Shown: positions 44,918 to 54,416, numbered from the stretch's first letter. The stretch is DNA of 64,000 nucleotides from Pseudomonadota bacterium (GCA_027592275.1 JAQCKF010000005.1:62001-126000); one strand, 5' to 3'. The notes: generated from the sequence alone by a model not told the origin. Numbers and translations are program-made.

Positions 44918-45343
44918 TTATTTCTCAGCCTCATGCACTTCAAAATCGTGGGTAACTTTTACGCCGGCGTTTTTCATCATGATCGAAGCCGAACAATACT
45001 TGTCCGCCGAGAGTTCGATTGCGCGTTGCACATGCTTCTCACTGAGATCAAAACCGGTAACTTTGAAATGCAGATGAATAGATTCGAAGGTGGCTGGCGT
45101 GCCGTCAACTCGTTCCGCGGTAACCTCCGCCTCACAAGCAGTTACCCATTGCTTTGCCTTCTTCAAGATCGTCACAACATCGTAGGATGAGCAACTGCCG
45201 ACACTAAGGGCCATCAGCTCCATGGGTCGCATGCCCATATTTCGCCCGCCACCCTCCGCAGCACCATCAAGCACTATGGCGTGCCCACTACCTGATTCCG
45301 CAACGAACAACACATTCTCAACCCAATTCACTCTCGCTTTCAT
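44918..45343 (-). CDS. OsmC-family protein
   Basis: About 141 residues from ATG 45343 (AGGA 7 bases upstream); a TTG one codon earlier is less likely. The family fold swaps strands in a dimer and often reduces organic peroxides with two cysteines. Here M-R-P-M-E-L-M-A-L-S-V-G-S-C-S-S-Y-D-V (near 40-58) holds the first Cys and K-Y-C-S-A-S-I-M (near 118) the second, so both are kept. It belongs to the YhfA-like branch commonly found next to crp, as here. Peroxidase activity is plausible, not shown. Confidence 0.87.
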   Translation of the reverse strand: MKARVNWVENVLFVAESGSGHAIVLDGAAEGGGRNMGMRPMELMALSVGSCSSYDVVTILKKAKQWVTACEAEVTAERVDGTPATFESIHLHFKVTGFDLSEKHVQRAIELSADKYCSASIMMKNAGVKVTHDFEVHEAEK

Positions 45344-45346
45344 CAA

Positions 45347-45711
45347 TTAATCCTATGTAGGCCTTACGTTGCAATAGTTGGCGGTAGAACCCTGATATCA
45401 ACGCGCCGGCATCAAAAAATATCGACAATATTGCAAGACGTGAATCAAGAAAATCGGGGTAGTAACCGATAATAGTCAGTATATGGAATGGCGGGCAAGG
45501 TTAACATAGTTAACATTAGCGAAAAGCACCTCAACGCCACCAATAACAGAGGATCCATAACAAAACTAGCCGAAGGTAGCTCAATTAATAGAGTGAGCAG
45601 CCACACCGCCTGAAGCCTTTCAGCATCAACTGTTATTGCGATGGGCATCTCACAATTGCGACTAAAATGTGATATACATTTAACTCGCTGGAAAAAGTAG
45701 GAGTTTTATCA
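45347..45711. other. Spacer between osmC-like gene and crp
   Basis: This 365-base divergent spacer holds an inverted GTTAAC pair near 45501-45515 (GTTAACATAGTTAAC), and a palindrome AAATGT-GATAT-ACATTT at 45665-45681. A 67-codon hydrophobic frame on the minus strand (45445-45648) has no ribosome binding site and is not called. Otherwise I see only promoter-like AT-rich sequence. Confidence 0.5.
45665..45681. promoter_or_regulatory. CRP-like palindrome ahead of crp
   Basis: AAATGTGATATACATTT has the outer arms of the CRP consensus (AAATGTGAT...ATCACATTT) but is five bases shorter in the middle. It ends 30 bases before the crp start. CRP autoregulation is common; whether this compressed site binds is doubtful. 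Confidence 0.3.
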
Positions 45712-46347
45712 ATGGCACTCATGGCCATTACGCCACATATCGAAGACTTGGATAATTTTTTATCGCATTGCCATCGAAAGAGTTACCCGAATCGATCCAC
45801 TATTATTTATGAGGGCGATAAATGCGACACCCTGTATTACATCATCAAGGGTTCGGTTTCTGTTGTCCTCGAAGATGATGAAGGCAGGGAAGTAATCATA
45901 ACCTACTTGAATCCCGGGGACTTCTTCGGCGAAATGGGCCTGTTCGAGAAAGCGGAAGAGCGCAGCGCTTGGTGTCGTGCTAGGAATGCCTGCGAAGTAG
46001 CAGAAATCAGCTATGCGAGTTTCAACTCCTACATACGTTCACACCCAGAGATCGTGTTCACCATCGGTCAGCAGATGGCGCATCGCCTGCGCAACACGAC
46101 CCGTAAAGTTGGTGACCTTGCGTTCTATGATGTGACTGGTCGTATCGCTCGAACACTAATCGATCTGAGCAAAGAGCCGGATGCTATGACTCACCCTGAT
46201 GGCATGCAGATAAAAATTACTCGCCAAGAGATTGGCAGGTTGGTGAACTGCTCTAGAGAAATGGCTGGACGAGTTTTAAAAACTCTTGAGGAACAGGAAC
46301 TATTCAGTGTTAGCGGCAAGACAATAGTTGTGTTCGGTACGCGCTAG
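45712..46347 (+). CDS. crp: cAMP receptor protein (CRP/Vfr)
   Basis: A 211-residue global transcription activator. The cAMP pocket shows as F-F-G-E-M-G-L-F (about 71-78) and E-R-S-A-W (83-87; Arg84 and Ser85 match E. coli Arg82/Ser83). The helix-turn-helix [21 protein letters not shown] (about 170-190) keeps the Arg, Glu and Arg that read the TGTGA half-site. The end is nearly E. coli-like ([10 protein letters not shown]). AGGAG lies 9 bases upstream of the ATG. The closeness to E. coli suggests the standard DNA motif is used. Confidence 0.96.
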   Translation: MALMAITPHIEDLDNFLSHCHRKSYPNRSTIIYEGDKCDTLYYIIKGSVSVVLEDDEGREVIITYLNPGDFFGEMGLFEKAEERSAWCRARNACEVAEISYASFNSYIRSHPEIVFTIGQQMAHRLRNTTRKVGDLAFYDVTGRIARTLIDLSKEPDAMTHPDGMQIKITRQEIGRLVNCSREMAGRVLKTLEEQELFSVSGKTIVVFGTR

Positions 46348-46402
46348 AAGCTCGACTGCTGGAACATAAGCCTAGTCAGCAGAGAACGGTATTCACCAAA
46401 GC

Positions 46403-47203
46403 TTATTTACCGAACATTAGCTCCTTCAATTTCGCTCCCGGACTGGGCGCGCGCATGAAAGATTCCCCGACCAAAAAACCATAGATTCCTGCATCTGTCA
46501 TGCTCTTCACATCCTCTGGGGTATGAATACCACTCTCAGTAATGAGCACCTTGTCTGCTGGCACTTGTGCAGCTATATCTAGCGTAGTCTGCAGATTGGT
46601 CTCAAAGCTGTGAAGGTTTCGATTATTGACGCCTATCAAATCCGTATTAAGCTGCAGAGCCTGCTCCAATTCACTTTGATTATGCACTTCGACCAAAATA
46701 TCGATGTCGATCTCGTTGGCGTAGTCTGCTAACTCGACTAGTTGCGTGGGCCGCAAAGCAGCAACAATAAGCAGGATACAATCGGCACCTAACGCCTTCG
46801 ATTCGGCGATCTGATAAGTATCGATCATGAAATCCTTACGGATAACCGGCAGAGTGCACGCCGCTCTGGCCTGCAGCAGGTACTCGTTACACCCTTTAAA
46901 AAACATCTCATCGGTCAACACCGATAGACAAGTCGCACCGTTTGCTTCGTAGTCAGCAGCGTGCTGCGCAGGTTGAAAGTCTTCACGAATCAAGCCCTTC
47001 GATGGCGAGGCCTTCTTTATCTCTGCGATCACAGCGACCTGCTGAGACTGCACACGCTCACGCATCGCCTTGGAGAAAGACCGTGCTTGATCGATGGCGG
47101 GAAACCGCGTCTCTAGTTCGGCTTGAGAGACAGTCGCTTTAGCTGCTGCTACTTCCAGCTCTTTGTTTGAGACTATTTGTTCAAGAATTGTTGCTTTAGA
47201 CAA
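46403..47203 (-). CDS. trpC: Indole-3-glycerol-phosphate synthase
   Basis: Fourth tryptophan step, monofunctional (266 residues, no TrpF fusion). Seen: V-I-A-E-I-K-K-A-S-P-S-K-G (catalytic Lys; about 57-69), V-L-T-D-E-M-F-F-K-G (about 94-103), V-I-R-K-D-F-M-I-D (about 118-126), V-E-V-H (about 170), G-V-N-N-R-N-L (about 188), and T-E-S-G-I (about 221). Convergent with crp. trpD is 98 bases upstream on the same strand. Confidence 0.96.
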   Translation of the reverse strand: MSKATILEQIVSNKELEVAAAKATVSQAELETRFPAIDQARSFSKAMRERVQSQQVAVIAEIKKASPSKGLIREDFQPAQHAADYEANGATCLSVLTDEMFFKGCNEYLLQARAACTLPVIRKDFMIDTYQIAESKALGADCILLIVAALRPTQLVELADYANEIDIDILVEVHNQSELEQALQLNTDLIGVNNRNLHSFETNLQTTLDIAAQVPADKVLITESGIHTPEDVKSMTDAGIYGFLVGESFMRAPSPGAKLKELMFGK

Positions 47204-47241
47204 AATGTGTACTCGCTTTACCGTGAAAGTCTTCTATGAAT

Positions 47242-47275
47242 CTCTTCTACTGTGCTCTTCTACTGTGCTCTTCTA
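47242..47275. repeat. 13-base tandem repeat between trpD and trpC
   Basis: CTCTTCTACTGTG occurs at 47242 and 47255 and a partial copy at 47268. It lies just upstream of the trpC start on the minus strand. It has no other function I can see; copy number may vary. Confidence 0.85.
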
Positions 47276-47301
47276 ATAGGGCCTTCAAATTAGGAGATGA
47301 T

Positions 47302-48330
47302 CTACTTCTTTAGCGATTGTGTGAACTCGGCCAGTTGCTCTAATTTAGCTAAAGCCTCACCCGACTGCAAAATACTCTGCGCTGTGACAACGCCAGCGGC
47401 CAGATCATCTGTCAAATTCGCCGCATAGATGGCAGCACCTGCATTTAGAGCCACTATATCAGCAGCAGCCTGATTTCGATTGCCAAATGCATCCTTCATC
47501 ATTGCCAGACTTTCTTCAGCGCTATCGATCTGCAGCATGGAATAGTCTGCATAGCGCTCAATTCCAAAGTCGGAAGGTTCAACGGTATACAGTGATATCT
47601 CACCATCGCGCAGCTCGCCTACTGTCGATGTGGCAGCAATGCTAATCTCATCCAGGCCATCTTCTGCCGCCACTATCAATACGTGGCTGCTGCCTAGCTC
47701 CTTTAACACCTCTAACAGCGAAGGTATCCAAGCGGCATCAAACACGCCGATAATTTGATTCGGCGCGCCTGCTGGATTTGTCAGGGGACCCAATAGGTTG
47801 AATACAGTTCTAACGCCGATTTCCTTTCTCGCCGTAATTACATGTTTCATGGCGCTGTGATGAGCGGGAGCAAACATGAACCCGATTCCCACCTGTTCAA
47901 TAGTCGCGGCAACATCCTCAGCACTCAATGTGAGATTGACGCCAGCCGCCTCCAACACATCGGCGCTGCCACTCTTGCTCGTCGCACCGCGATTGCCATG
48001 TTTGGCCACTTTTGCTCCCGCACACGCAGCAACTATAGCCGAGGCCGTAGATACGTTGAACTTATTGGAGCCACTGCCACCGGTTCCGCAAGTGTCGACC
48101 ATGTGTGGGTGGTCTGCTAGCTGCACCTTCGTGGCCAATTCACGCATCACCGTTGCGCCACCTAATATCTCGGACGACTTCACGCCCTTCATCTGCAAGC
48201 CGACAAGGAAGGCAGCATTTTGTGCGTCGGTAGATTGACCCGACATGAGCTCGCGCATGACGGCTATCATCTGATCCTTGTCTAGATCCACATTTGACGT
48301 GACTGCCTTGATGGCTGCTCTTATATCCAT
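47302..48330 (-). CDS. trpD: Anthranilate phosphoribosyltransferase
   Basis: Adds phosphoribose to anthranilate. The 342-residue protein has the conserved D-T-C-G-T-G-G-S-G-S-N-K-F-N-V-S-T (about 79-95), V-A-K-H-G-N-R-G-A-T-S-K-S-G-S-A-D (about 106-122), and V-F-N-L-L-G-P-L-T-N-P-A (about 175-186). Separate from trpG, as in Pseudomonas. It lies between trpG and trpC on the same strand. Confidence 0.96.
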   Translation of the reverse strand: MDIRAAIKAVTSNVDLDKDQMIAVMRELMSGQSTDAQNAAFLVGLQMKGVKSSEILGGATVMRELATKVQLADHPHMVDTCGTGGSGSNKFNVSTASAIVAACAGAKVAKHGNRGATSKSGSADVLEAAGVNLTLSAEDVAATIEQVGIGFMFAPAHHSAMKHVITARKEIGVRTVFNLLGPLTNPAGAPNQIIGVFDAAWIPSLLEVLKELGSSHVLIVAAEDGLDEISIAATSTVGELRDGEISLYTVEPSDFGIERYADYSMLQIDSAEESLAMMKDAFGNRNQAAADIVALNAGAAIYAANLTDDLAAGVVTAQSILQSGEALAKLEQLAEFTQSLKK

Positions 48331-48367
48331 TAGTTCTTACCGTAGCTAATTAGTGTTGATCTTGAAA

Positions 48368-48385
48368 GTCGAAGTCGAAGTCGAA
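48368..48385. repeat. Hexamer repeat GTCGAA, three copies, between trpG and trpD
   Basis: GTCGAA at 48368, 48374 and 48380, preceded by a near copy (TTGAAA). A short simple-sequence repeat in the 78-base spacer just upstream of the trpD start. Confidence 0.8.
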
Positions 48386-48408
48386 GATGTCTCGTGAAAA
48401 ATAGCGGC

Positions 48409-48990
48409 TTATCTCTGGTCTAGAAAGTTCTTCAACAAAGCATGGCCGTGTTCGCTAAGAATAGACTCAGGGTGAAATTGCACCCCCTGCACTGCGAGTT
48501 CTTTATGTCTCACGCCCATTATTTCCTCACGCTCTCCATTCTCATCTTCGGTCCATGCCGTCACTTCCAGGCAATCGGGAAGCTGCTGCGCATCGACCAC
48601 CAACGAGTGATAGCGTGTCGCCGTAAAGGGCTCCGCCAAATCTTTAAACACACCCTTCCCACTATGATGAATAGCAGAGAGCTTGCCATGCATTACCTTC
48701 TTAGCACGCACGATCTCACCACCGTAAACCTGGCCGATACTCTGATGACCCAGGCAGATACCTAGCAGCGGAATCTTGCCGGCGAAATGGCTAATTACCT
48801 CCATGGAAATCCCGGCCTCGGTTGGCGTACACGGACCAGGAGAAATGACAAGCTGCGCAGGATTCAAAGACTCTATCTCTGCAATCGAGATGGCATCGTT
48901 GCGATACACCTGCACATCGGCACCTAGCTCGCCAAGATACTGCACCACGTTATAGGTGAAGGAATCGTAGTTATCGATCATCAATAGCAT
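48409..48990 (-). CDS. trpG: Anthranilate synthase glutamine amidotransferase
   Basis: Supplies ammonia to TrpE. About 193 residues from ATG 48990, where [14 protein letters not shown] matches the family; the frame start at 49014 adds eight residues. The catalytic triad is in [11 protein letters not shown] (Cys about 79) and Q-F-H-P-E-S-I (His, Glu near 172-174). Its partner trpE is 1.6 kb away, separated by the photolyase on the other strand, so they are not one operon here. Confidence 0.95.
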   Translation of the reverse strand: MLLMIDNYDSFTYNVVQYLGELGADVQVYRNDAISIAEIESLNPAQLVISPGPCTPTEAGISMEVISHFAGKIPLLGICLGHQSIGQVYGGEIVRAKKVMHGKLSAIHHSGKGVFKDLAEPFTATRYHSLVVDAQQLPDCLEVTAWTEDENGEREEIMGVRHKELAVQGVQFHPESILSEHGHALLKNFLDQR

Positions 48991-49135
48991 TGAGCAGGAC
49001 CCTATTAGACCCAAAATTTGAGAGCGCCATTCTAGCAGTCCAAGTGAATTCTGTCTTGAGTAGCCAAAATGATCCCTTCAGCCGGATTCAGCGTACTATT
49101 AGAACCTAAAACCAATATCTACTCTTAGAGAAACC

Positions 49136-50563
49136 GTGCCAACCAATACCGTCATTATGTGGTTCCGCCAGGACCTGCGCCTTAGCGACAACCCTGCCCT
49201 TCTCAAATCCATTGAACTAGGCTCGGTGCTGCCCGTCTTTATTCTGGACGAGGGTAGCGATTGGCCCCTAGGCGAGGCATCCCGTTGGTGGCTTCACCAC
49301 TCGCTTATTGCCTTGAATGAATCACTTCATGGAAACCTGTGGGTTCTTAAGGGGGATGCCGCCAAGTTACTCCCGCAATTTATCCAGGAGCATGGCGCGA
49401 GTCATATCTTCTGGAACCGCTGTTATGAGCCTTCAATAATACACAGAGATAGCCTTATCAAGGAGCAACTCACGGCGGACGGAGTAACGGCTTCCAGTCA
49501 AAACGGCAGCTTAATCTGGGAGCCTTGGGAGAACCTCAAGCAAGACGGCACTCCCTACAAAATTTTCACACCTTTCTACAAGTACGCGATTGCTAACAAT
49601 CCCCCTGCCGCGCCTAACCAATCAGCCAATACCAATTTCGATACCGTGAAATGCCTCCAGGATAAAGATCGACTAGATAAGCTAAACCTGCTTCCCGATA
49701 TTAATTGGTATGAACAGTTCGCAGCACACTGGCAGCCTGGCGAAAAAGGCGCGAGACAGCGATTGCAGGATTTCACAGAGAACGGTTTGACTGACTATCG
49801 CGAAGGCCGAGACTATCCGGCTAAGCATAGCGTCTCGATGCTGTCGCCGCACCTTCACTTCGGAGAAATTTCCCCGAGAGAGGCCGCGACAGTGGTCAAG
49901 CAAGCCGGCGACATAGATTCGAACGAAGAACAAGCGGCGCACTTTGTTCGCGAGCTGGCGTGGAGAGAATTTTCTTATTACTCGCTCTATCACTTCCCAC
50001 TTATCTCCCAACAGAACATGAAATCACAGTTCAATCGCTTCCCCTGGATCAAGGATCAGAAGAACCTGCGCCGGTGGCAGCAAGGTCAGACGGGATTCCC
50101 ACTAGTTGACGCAGGCATGAGAGAGCTATGGCAGACCGGTTATATGCATAATCGAGTGCGCATGATCGTAGGCTCATTTCTGGTGAAGAACTTAATGATT
50201 CACTGGTTAGAAGGCGCGCGCTGGTTCTGGGATTGTCTGCTAGATGCCGATCTTGCCAGCAATAGCTGTAGTTGGCAGTGGGTTGCAGGAAGCGGCGCCG
50301 ATGCCGCCCCTTACTTCCGCATATTCAATCCAGTTACGCAGTCGATGAAGTTCGATCCCAAGGGAAGCTATATTCGAAAGTATGTGCCTGAATTAAATGG
50401 ACTGAGTAACAAGGCTATTCATGATCCCAGCTGCGCCAATACAGAGGAATTAGAAAAGGCCGGAGTGGTTTTAGGAGAGCATTACCCGAGGGCAATCGTA
50501 GACTTAAAACAGAGCAGAGTTAGAGCTTTAGATGCCTATAAGTCGCTAAGGGATCAGCTATAG
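49136..50563 (+). CDS. phrB: Deoxyribodipyrimidine photolyase (class I CPD photolyase)
   Basis: Repairs UV-induced pyrimidine dimers using light and FAD. The 475-residue protein starts at a GTG (P-T-N-T-V-I-M-W-F-R-Q-D-L-R-L-S-D-N-P-A-L). The C-terminal FAD domain shows W-R-E-F-S-Y-Y, G-Q-T-G-F-P-L-V-D-A-G-M-R-E-L, M-H-N-R-V-R-M-I-V, and D-L-A-S-N-S-C-S-W-Q-W-V-A-G-S-G-A-D-A-A-P-Y-F. The N-rich W-Q-W-V-A and Y-F-R-I-F-N-P motif is that of CPD photolyases. It sits between trpG and trpE in the opposite orientation, as though inserted there. It fits life in lit surface water. Confidence 0.94.
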   Translation: MPTNTVIMWFRQDLRLSDNPALLKSIELGSVLPVFILDEGSDWPLGEASRWWLHHSLIALNESLHGNLWVLKGDAAKLLPQFIQEHGASHIFWNRCYEPSIIHRDSLIKEQLTADGVTASSQNGSLIWEPWENLKQDGTPYKIFTPFYKYAIANNPPAAPNQSANTNFDTVKCLQDKDRLDKLNLLPDINWYEQFAAHWQPGEKGARQRLQDFTENGLTDYREGRDYPAKHSVSMLSPHLHFGEISPREAATVVKQAGDIDSNEEQAAHFVRELAWREFSYYSLYHFPLISQQNMKSQFNRFPWIKDQKNLRRWQQGQTGFPLVDAGMRELWQTGYMHNRVRMIVGSFLVKNLMIHWLEGARWFWDCLLDADLASNSCSWQWVAGSGADAAPYFRIFNPVTQSMKFDPKGSYIRKYVPELNGLSNKAIHDPSCANTEELEKAGVVLGEHYPRAIVDLKQSRVRALDAYKSLRDQL

Positions 50564-50577
50564 GTTTGTTGGTAGCG

Positions 50578-52080
50578 CTATTCGACAGATAATTCATTGT
50601 TCGCCATTTGCACGGCGCGCACGATGGCTCTGGCCTTGTTCTGGGTTTCTTCCCACTCCATCTCAGGCTGCGAATCGGCAACGATTCCAGCACCAGCCTG
50701 CACATAGAGCTTCTCGTTTTTGATTACCGCGGTGCGAATAGCGATAGCCATGTCCATATTGTCATTCCAACCTAGATAGCCCATCGCTCCACCATAAATT
50801 CCGCGTTTCTCCGGCTCCAGCTCATCGATGATTTCCATGGCCCGCACCTTCGGTGCACCGCTCAGAGTGCCGACCGGCAGCGTCGCCTGCAGTACATCTA
50901 GTGCAGATTTGTCATCACGTATCTCACTTTCTACTATCGATGCAATATGCATGACATGCGAATAGCGCTCCACAAACATCTGCTTTGGCACCGTGACAGA
51001 CCCTGTCTTGGAGACTCTACCCGAATCGTTGCGGCTGAGGTCTATCAGCATTAAATGCTCCGCAATTTCCTTAGCATCGGCGAGTAAATCCTTTTCCAAA
51101 GCCAGGTCTTGAGCCTCGTTATTGCCGCGCTTGCGAGTGCCAGCCAATGGCCGCACGGTAATCTTGCCGTCCTCTACACGCGCCAAAATCTCTGGAGATG
51201 CACTGACCACATGATGATCGCCGAGGTCGAAGTAGACCATGTAGGGAGAAGGGTTTAGAAATCGTAACGCACGATAGAGGTTTAGCGGCTCCCCTGAAAA
51301 AGGCACTGACATACGCTGCGCGAGCACGACCTGCATGACATCGCCTGCAACTATATACTCCTTAATCTTCTCAACAGCCTGCTGATAATCGGCTTGCGAA
51401 AAATGGTGAGCGAAATCTGCGTCTAGAACAGACTTCGGTGCTTGAAGACTTGGCAGAGGAACTGGCTTTTGCAACTGTTCCTGCAAAAAATCTAATCGTT
51501 GCTGAGCTGCAGCGTAGGCGTCTTGCTGATCTGGATCGACATTTATCACAAAGCAGATTGTTCCACTGAGGTTATCGAAGACCACGACTTCCTCGGATAG
51601 CATTAGCAGGATATCGGGCGTGCCGATCTCATCAAGCGCCGTCGAAGGGCCAATACTCGTTTCAACAAACCTCACCGTATCGTAAGAAAAATAGCCTACA
51701 AGACCACCATTGAAGCGCTGACCATCGGCAAGCTCGGCAACATTAAAACGATTCTTAAAATCAGTAATGAATTCGAAGGGATCTTTTGTAACAAGCTCTT
51801 CAACAATCTTTCCGTTGTCTTCGACTGTTACAGTTTCGCCCACAACCCGCAGCACAGTGGAGCAAGGCAATCCGATAATGGAATAACGGCCCCATTTCTC
51901 GCCGCCCTGAACAGACTCGAAGAAATAGCTATATTCGCCAGTGCCTGCTCCATTCTCGCCGCCCTTACCTAGTTTCAGATAGATACTTAGAGGTGTTTCG
52001 GTGTCGGCTAGAATTTCGCGCACTATGGGAATGCGGTTATAACCAGATTCGGCGAGTTTCTGAAATTTCTCTTCAGTCAT
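50578..52080 (-). CDS. trpE: Anthranilate synthase component I
   Basis: Converts chorismate to anthranilate, the committed tryptophan step. The 500-residue protein has the N-terminal feedback-binding segment ([11 protein letters not shown], near 27-37) and the chorismate-binding C-terminal half: [44 protein letters not shown], and [10 protein letters not shown]. It ends 14 bases from the photolyase stop and lies just downstream of rpe. No leader peptide with Trp codons is evident upstream. Confidence 0.96.
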   Translation of the reverse strand: MTEEKFQKLAESGYNRIPIVREILADTETPLSIYLKLGKGGENGAGTGEYSYFFESVQGGEKWGRYSIIGLPCSTVLRVVGETVTVEDNGKIVEELVTKDPFEFITDFKNRFNVAELADGQRFNGGLVGYFSYDTVRFVETSIGPSTALDEIGTPDILLMLSEEVVVFDNLSGTICFVINVDPDQQDAYAAAQQRLDFLQEQLQKPVPLPSLQAPKSVLDADFAHHFSQADYQQAVEKIKEYIVAGDVMQVVLAQRMSVPFSGEPLNLYRALRFLNPSPYMVYFDLGDHHVVSASPEILARVEDGKITVRPLAGTRKRGNNEAQDLALEKDLLADAKEIAEHLMLIDLSRNDSGRVSKTGSVTVPKQMFVERYSHVMHIASIVESEIRDDKSALDVLQATLPVGTLSGAPKVRAMEIIDELEPEKRGIYGGAMGYLGWNDNMDMAIAIRTAVIKNEKLYVQAGAGIVADSQPEMEWEETQNKARAIVRAVQMANNELSVE

Positions 52081-52136
52081 TGGTTAACTCAGTGCTGTCT
52101 ATTCTAAACATCGGGAAAGTTAAATAGGATCGAGTT

Positions 52137-52820
52137 TTAGAGTTGCTTGTCGGGATCCTGTCCCAACTGCGATCGCATCTCGGCGATAGTCTTGGCGTAG
52201 TCATCGCTGTTGAAGATGGCTGAGCCGGCCACGAACATATCCGCACCCGCGTCTGCGATCTCGCGAATATTGGAAACGCCAACACCGCCATCAACTTCTA
52301 AGCGAATAGAGTAGTCGCTGTCGTCGATGAGCTTACGTACTTGCTGCAACTTCTTGAGCGTCGATGGTATGAATTTCTGTCCACCGAACCCTGGGTTAAC
52401 CGACATTAAGAGGATGACATCGACCTTGTCCATCAAATATTGCAGGCAATCAATTGGCGTGCCAGGGTTGAAGACCAGTCCAGACTTGCAGCCCAGTTCT
52501 CGAATCAGCTGCAAAGAGCGATCTACATGCCCGGTGGCCTCCGGATGAAAACTGATGTAAGAGGCGCCAGCCTTAGCGAAGTCATTGATGAGTTGGTCGA
52601 CGGGGCTTACCATCAGATGCACGTCGATCGGCGCGGTTATTTTATGGTTTCGCAGTGCCTCACAGATCATTGGCCCGATAGTAAGGTTAGGCACGTAGTG
52701 ATTGTCCATGACATCGAAATGAACGACATCCGCGCCCGCGTTTAAAACTGCATTGACTTCTTCACCGAGTCTAGCGAAATCGGCGGACAAGATAGAGGGA
52801 GCGATCAAATAATCTTTCAT
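52137..52820 (-). CDS. rpe: Ribulose-phosphate 3-epimerase
   Basis: Pentose-phosphate epimerase, a TIM barrel of 227 residues. Seen: [12 protein letters not shown] (7-18), [13 protein letters not shown] (about 33-45), [17 protein letters not shown] (about 141-153), and E-V-D-G-G-V (about 175). In Pseudomonas and many relatives gph lies between rpe and trpE; here trpE follows directly after 56 bases. Confidence 0.95.
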   Translation of the reverse strand: MKDYLIAPSILSADFARLGEEVNAVLNAGADVVHFDVMDNHYVPNLTIGPMICEALRNHKITAPIDVHLMVSPVDQLINDFAKAGASYISFHPEATGHVDRSLQLIRELGCKSGLVFNPGTPIDCLQYLMDKVDVILLMSVNPGFGGQKFIPSTLKKLQQVRKLIDDSDYSIRLEVDGGVGVSNIREIADAGADMFVAGSAIFNSDDYAKTIAEMRSQLGQDPDKQL

Positions 52821-52922
52821 TGCCGTGGCCCGTATTACGAAGTGTTAAAAGTAACTGACTGAAGCCGCATTTTACAGACAATGACAGGGCTTGTCCTGAT
52901 GGGATAGGAATATGATTAAGAA

Positions 52923-52943
52923 CGCCTCGCGAAGCGCTAGGCG
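52923..52943 (-). terminator. Hairpin after the djlA-like gene
   Basis: CGCCT-C-GCG / CGC-T-AGGCG pairs with one mismatch around AAG, starting 4 bases beyond the stop of the minus-strand djlA-like gene. On that strand it is followed by a T-rich tail (TTCTTAAT). Confidence 0.65.
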
Positions 52944-52946
52944 GCA

Positions 52947-53705
52947 CTAGATGCGGAGTTTGCGGAACCCACAAAGCGCTTCATAGGCGCTGCGAATCGC
53001 CATCGCATTCTCCTGCGCCTGCTTTAGGGCGTCCTCGGAGGCGTCCGTACTGGCAAGCTTGTCAGGATGGTAGCGCGACATCATGCGCAAGTAAGCACGG
53101 CGGATCTCTCCGTCTTCAACACCCGGTTCCAACTGCAGCACACGGTAGGCATTCTGCAGAAACGACCTTCCCTGAGGCTTCATAAATTCACCACGCGGCT
53201 TCGCATCGAAGCGTTGGTAGTGCCCAGATTGGGTGGCCGAGGCGATGGCTAAAAATTCTGACTTGGAATAGCCAAATTGCTCAGCCACACCCCTTAACAA
53301 CATTTTATCTTTCAGACGCAGCATTCCCTTCAAATAAGCAGCCTCGCATTGAATCTGCAGGAACAATTTTGCCAGAGCGCTGCGCCGCCCCATAACCTTC
53401 ACAGCCAAGGCTACCGACTCCGAAAGATCTGCATCTGGATGCTTGCCCTGATCATAGGCAACGATAGCCTCACGTCGTTTCTCACCAATCAAAGCCATGC
53501 GTTGCATAATTTGGCCTGCATAGTCGATCTCTTCCTGAGTCACTCTGCCATCCATCTTCGCAATTCGACCTAGCACCATAAACATGGCACGAGATAACCG
53601 CTGTTCAGCACGACCTCCCACGGGCAGCTGGGCAGCGGCACTAAAACCACTGAGCCTATTAAATAGGGCTTTCCGATAGGATTTGCTTGTAAGCGCCATC
53701 AGCAT
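52947..53705 (-). CDS. djlA: DjlA-like TerB/J-domain co-chaperone without membrane anchor
   Basis: The 252-residue protein has a TerB-like helical domain (F-M-V-L-G-R-I-A-K-M-D-G-R-V-T-Q-E-E-I, near 41-59) and a C-terminal J-domain with the H-P-D motif (M-S-R-Y-H-P-D-K-L, about 209-217) that stimulates DnaK. Classic DjlA has an N-terminal membrane helix and glycine-rich stretch; here residues 1-40 are polar, so the protein is probably cytosolic. It is the last gene of the amgK-murU-djlA group. Confidence 0.85.
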   Translation of the reverse strand: MLMALTSKSYRKALFNRLSGFSAAAQLPVGGRAEQRLSRAMFMVLGRIAKMDGRVTQEEIDYAGQIMQRMALIGEKRREAIVAYDQGKHPDADLSESVALAVKVMGRRSALAKLFLQIQCEAAYLKGMLRLKDKMLLRGVAEQFGYSKSEFLAIASATQSGHYQRFDAKPRGEFMKPQGRSFLQNAYRVLQLEPGVEDGEIRRAYLRMMSRYHPDKLASTDASEDALKQAQENAMAIRSAYEALCGFRKLRI

Positions 53706-53708
53706 ATT

Positions 53709-54416
53709 CTACTTACTCGCCTCAGGATTGGCTCTCATGCTTGTATCATATAGAGCGTTAATTTCCTTCAGTCGTTCTGGCGTACCGATGTCCATCCATA
53801 AGCCGTCGTACACCGCGCCACTTACTTGATCTTCCAACATAGCTTCCTGCAGAAGAGGCACCGTTGATCTCGGCTGAATGGGGTAGCCACGAAATAAATT
53901 CTTGTGCATCACGCTGATGCCGCTAAAGGTAAGGCGCTGATCACGAGCGGAATGATCCTCGTGAACTCGACCCTTGTCATCGATATAAAAATCGCCGTGA
54001 GGATTGTGATCCGCATTCTCGACCAGCACGAGGTGAGCCAAGCTATCGATTCCGTCGACCGGCTCTAAGCTGGCAAAATTAAAGTCTGTCCAGATGTCCG
54101 CATTTACCACTATAAAGCAATCGTCTTTCAGCTTGGGTAGTGCCTTGATGATGCCGCCCGCCGTCTCTAATATGATTGGTTCTTTCGAGTAGCTGATCGA
54201 AGTACCGTACTTCGATCCATTCCCAAGCAACTCCTCGATCATACCTCCCAAATAAAAGTGATTGATCACAATGCCTGTTACACCCCCGGCAACAAGTCTC
54301 TCAATCTGATGTTCGATAAGAGTCTTGTCCCCCACTTTCAGCAGAGGCTTGGGCAGGTCGGCGGTGAGAGGCTGCATTCGCTTGCCAAGCCCGGCCGCCA
54401 AAATCATTGCACGCAT
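53709..54416 (-). CDS. murU: N-acetylmuramate alpha-1-phosphate uridylyltransferase
   Basis: Makes UDP-MurNAc directly from recycled MurNAc 1-phosphate, bypassing de novo MurA/MurB and fosfomycin inhibition (known of Pseudomonas). The 235-residue nucleotidyltransferase has L-A-A-G-L-G-K-R-M-Q-P-L-T (6-18), P-K-P-L-L, V-N-A-D-I-W-T-D (metal Asp, about 103-110) and W-M-D-I-G-T-P-E-R-L near the C-terminus. It shares one base with amgK, so the two are translationally coupled and functionally paired. Confidence 0.93.
   Translation of the reverse strand: MRAMILAAGLGKRMQPLTADLPKPLLKVGDKTLIEHQIERLVAGGVTGIVINHFYLGGMIEELLGNGSKYGTSISYSKEPIILETAGGIIKALPKLKDDCFIVVNADIWTDFNFASLEPVDGIDSLAHLVLVENADHNPHGDFYIDDKGRVHEDHSARDQRLTFSGISVMHKNLFRGYPIQPRSTVPLLQEAMLEDQVSGAVYDGLWMDIGTPERLKEINALYDTSMRANPEASK

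Noticed and set aside
45445..45648. 67-codon hydrophobic open frame on the minus strand in the osmC-crp spacer
   Set aside because: No ribosome binding site, no recognisable family, and it covers the expected crp promoter region; most likely chance.
50564..50577. Terminator between phrB and trpE
   Set aside because: Only 14 bases separate the convergent stops and I see no stem.
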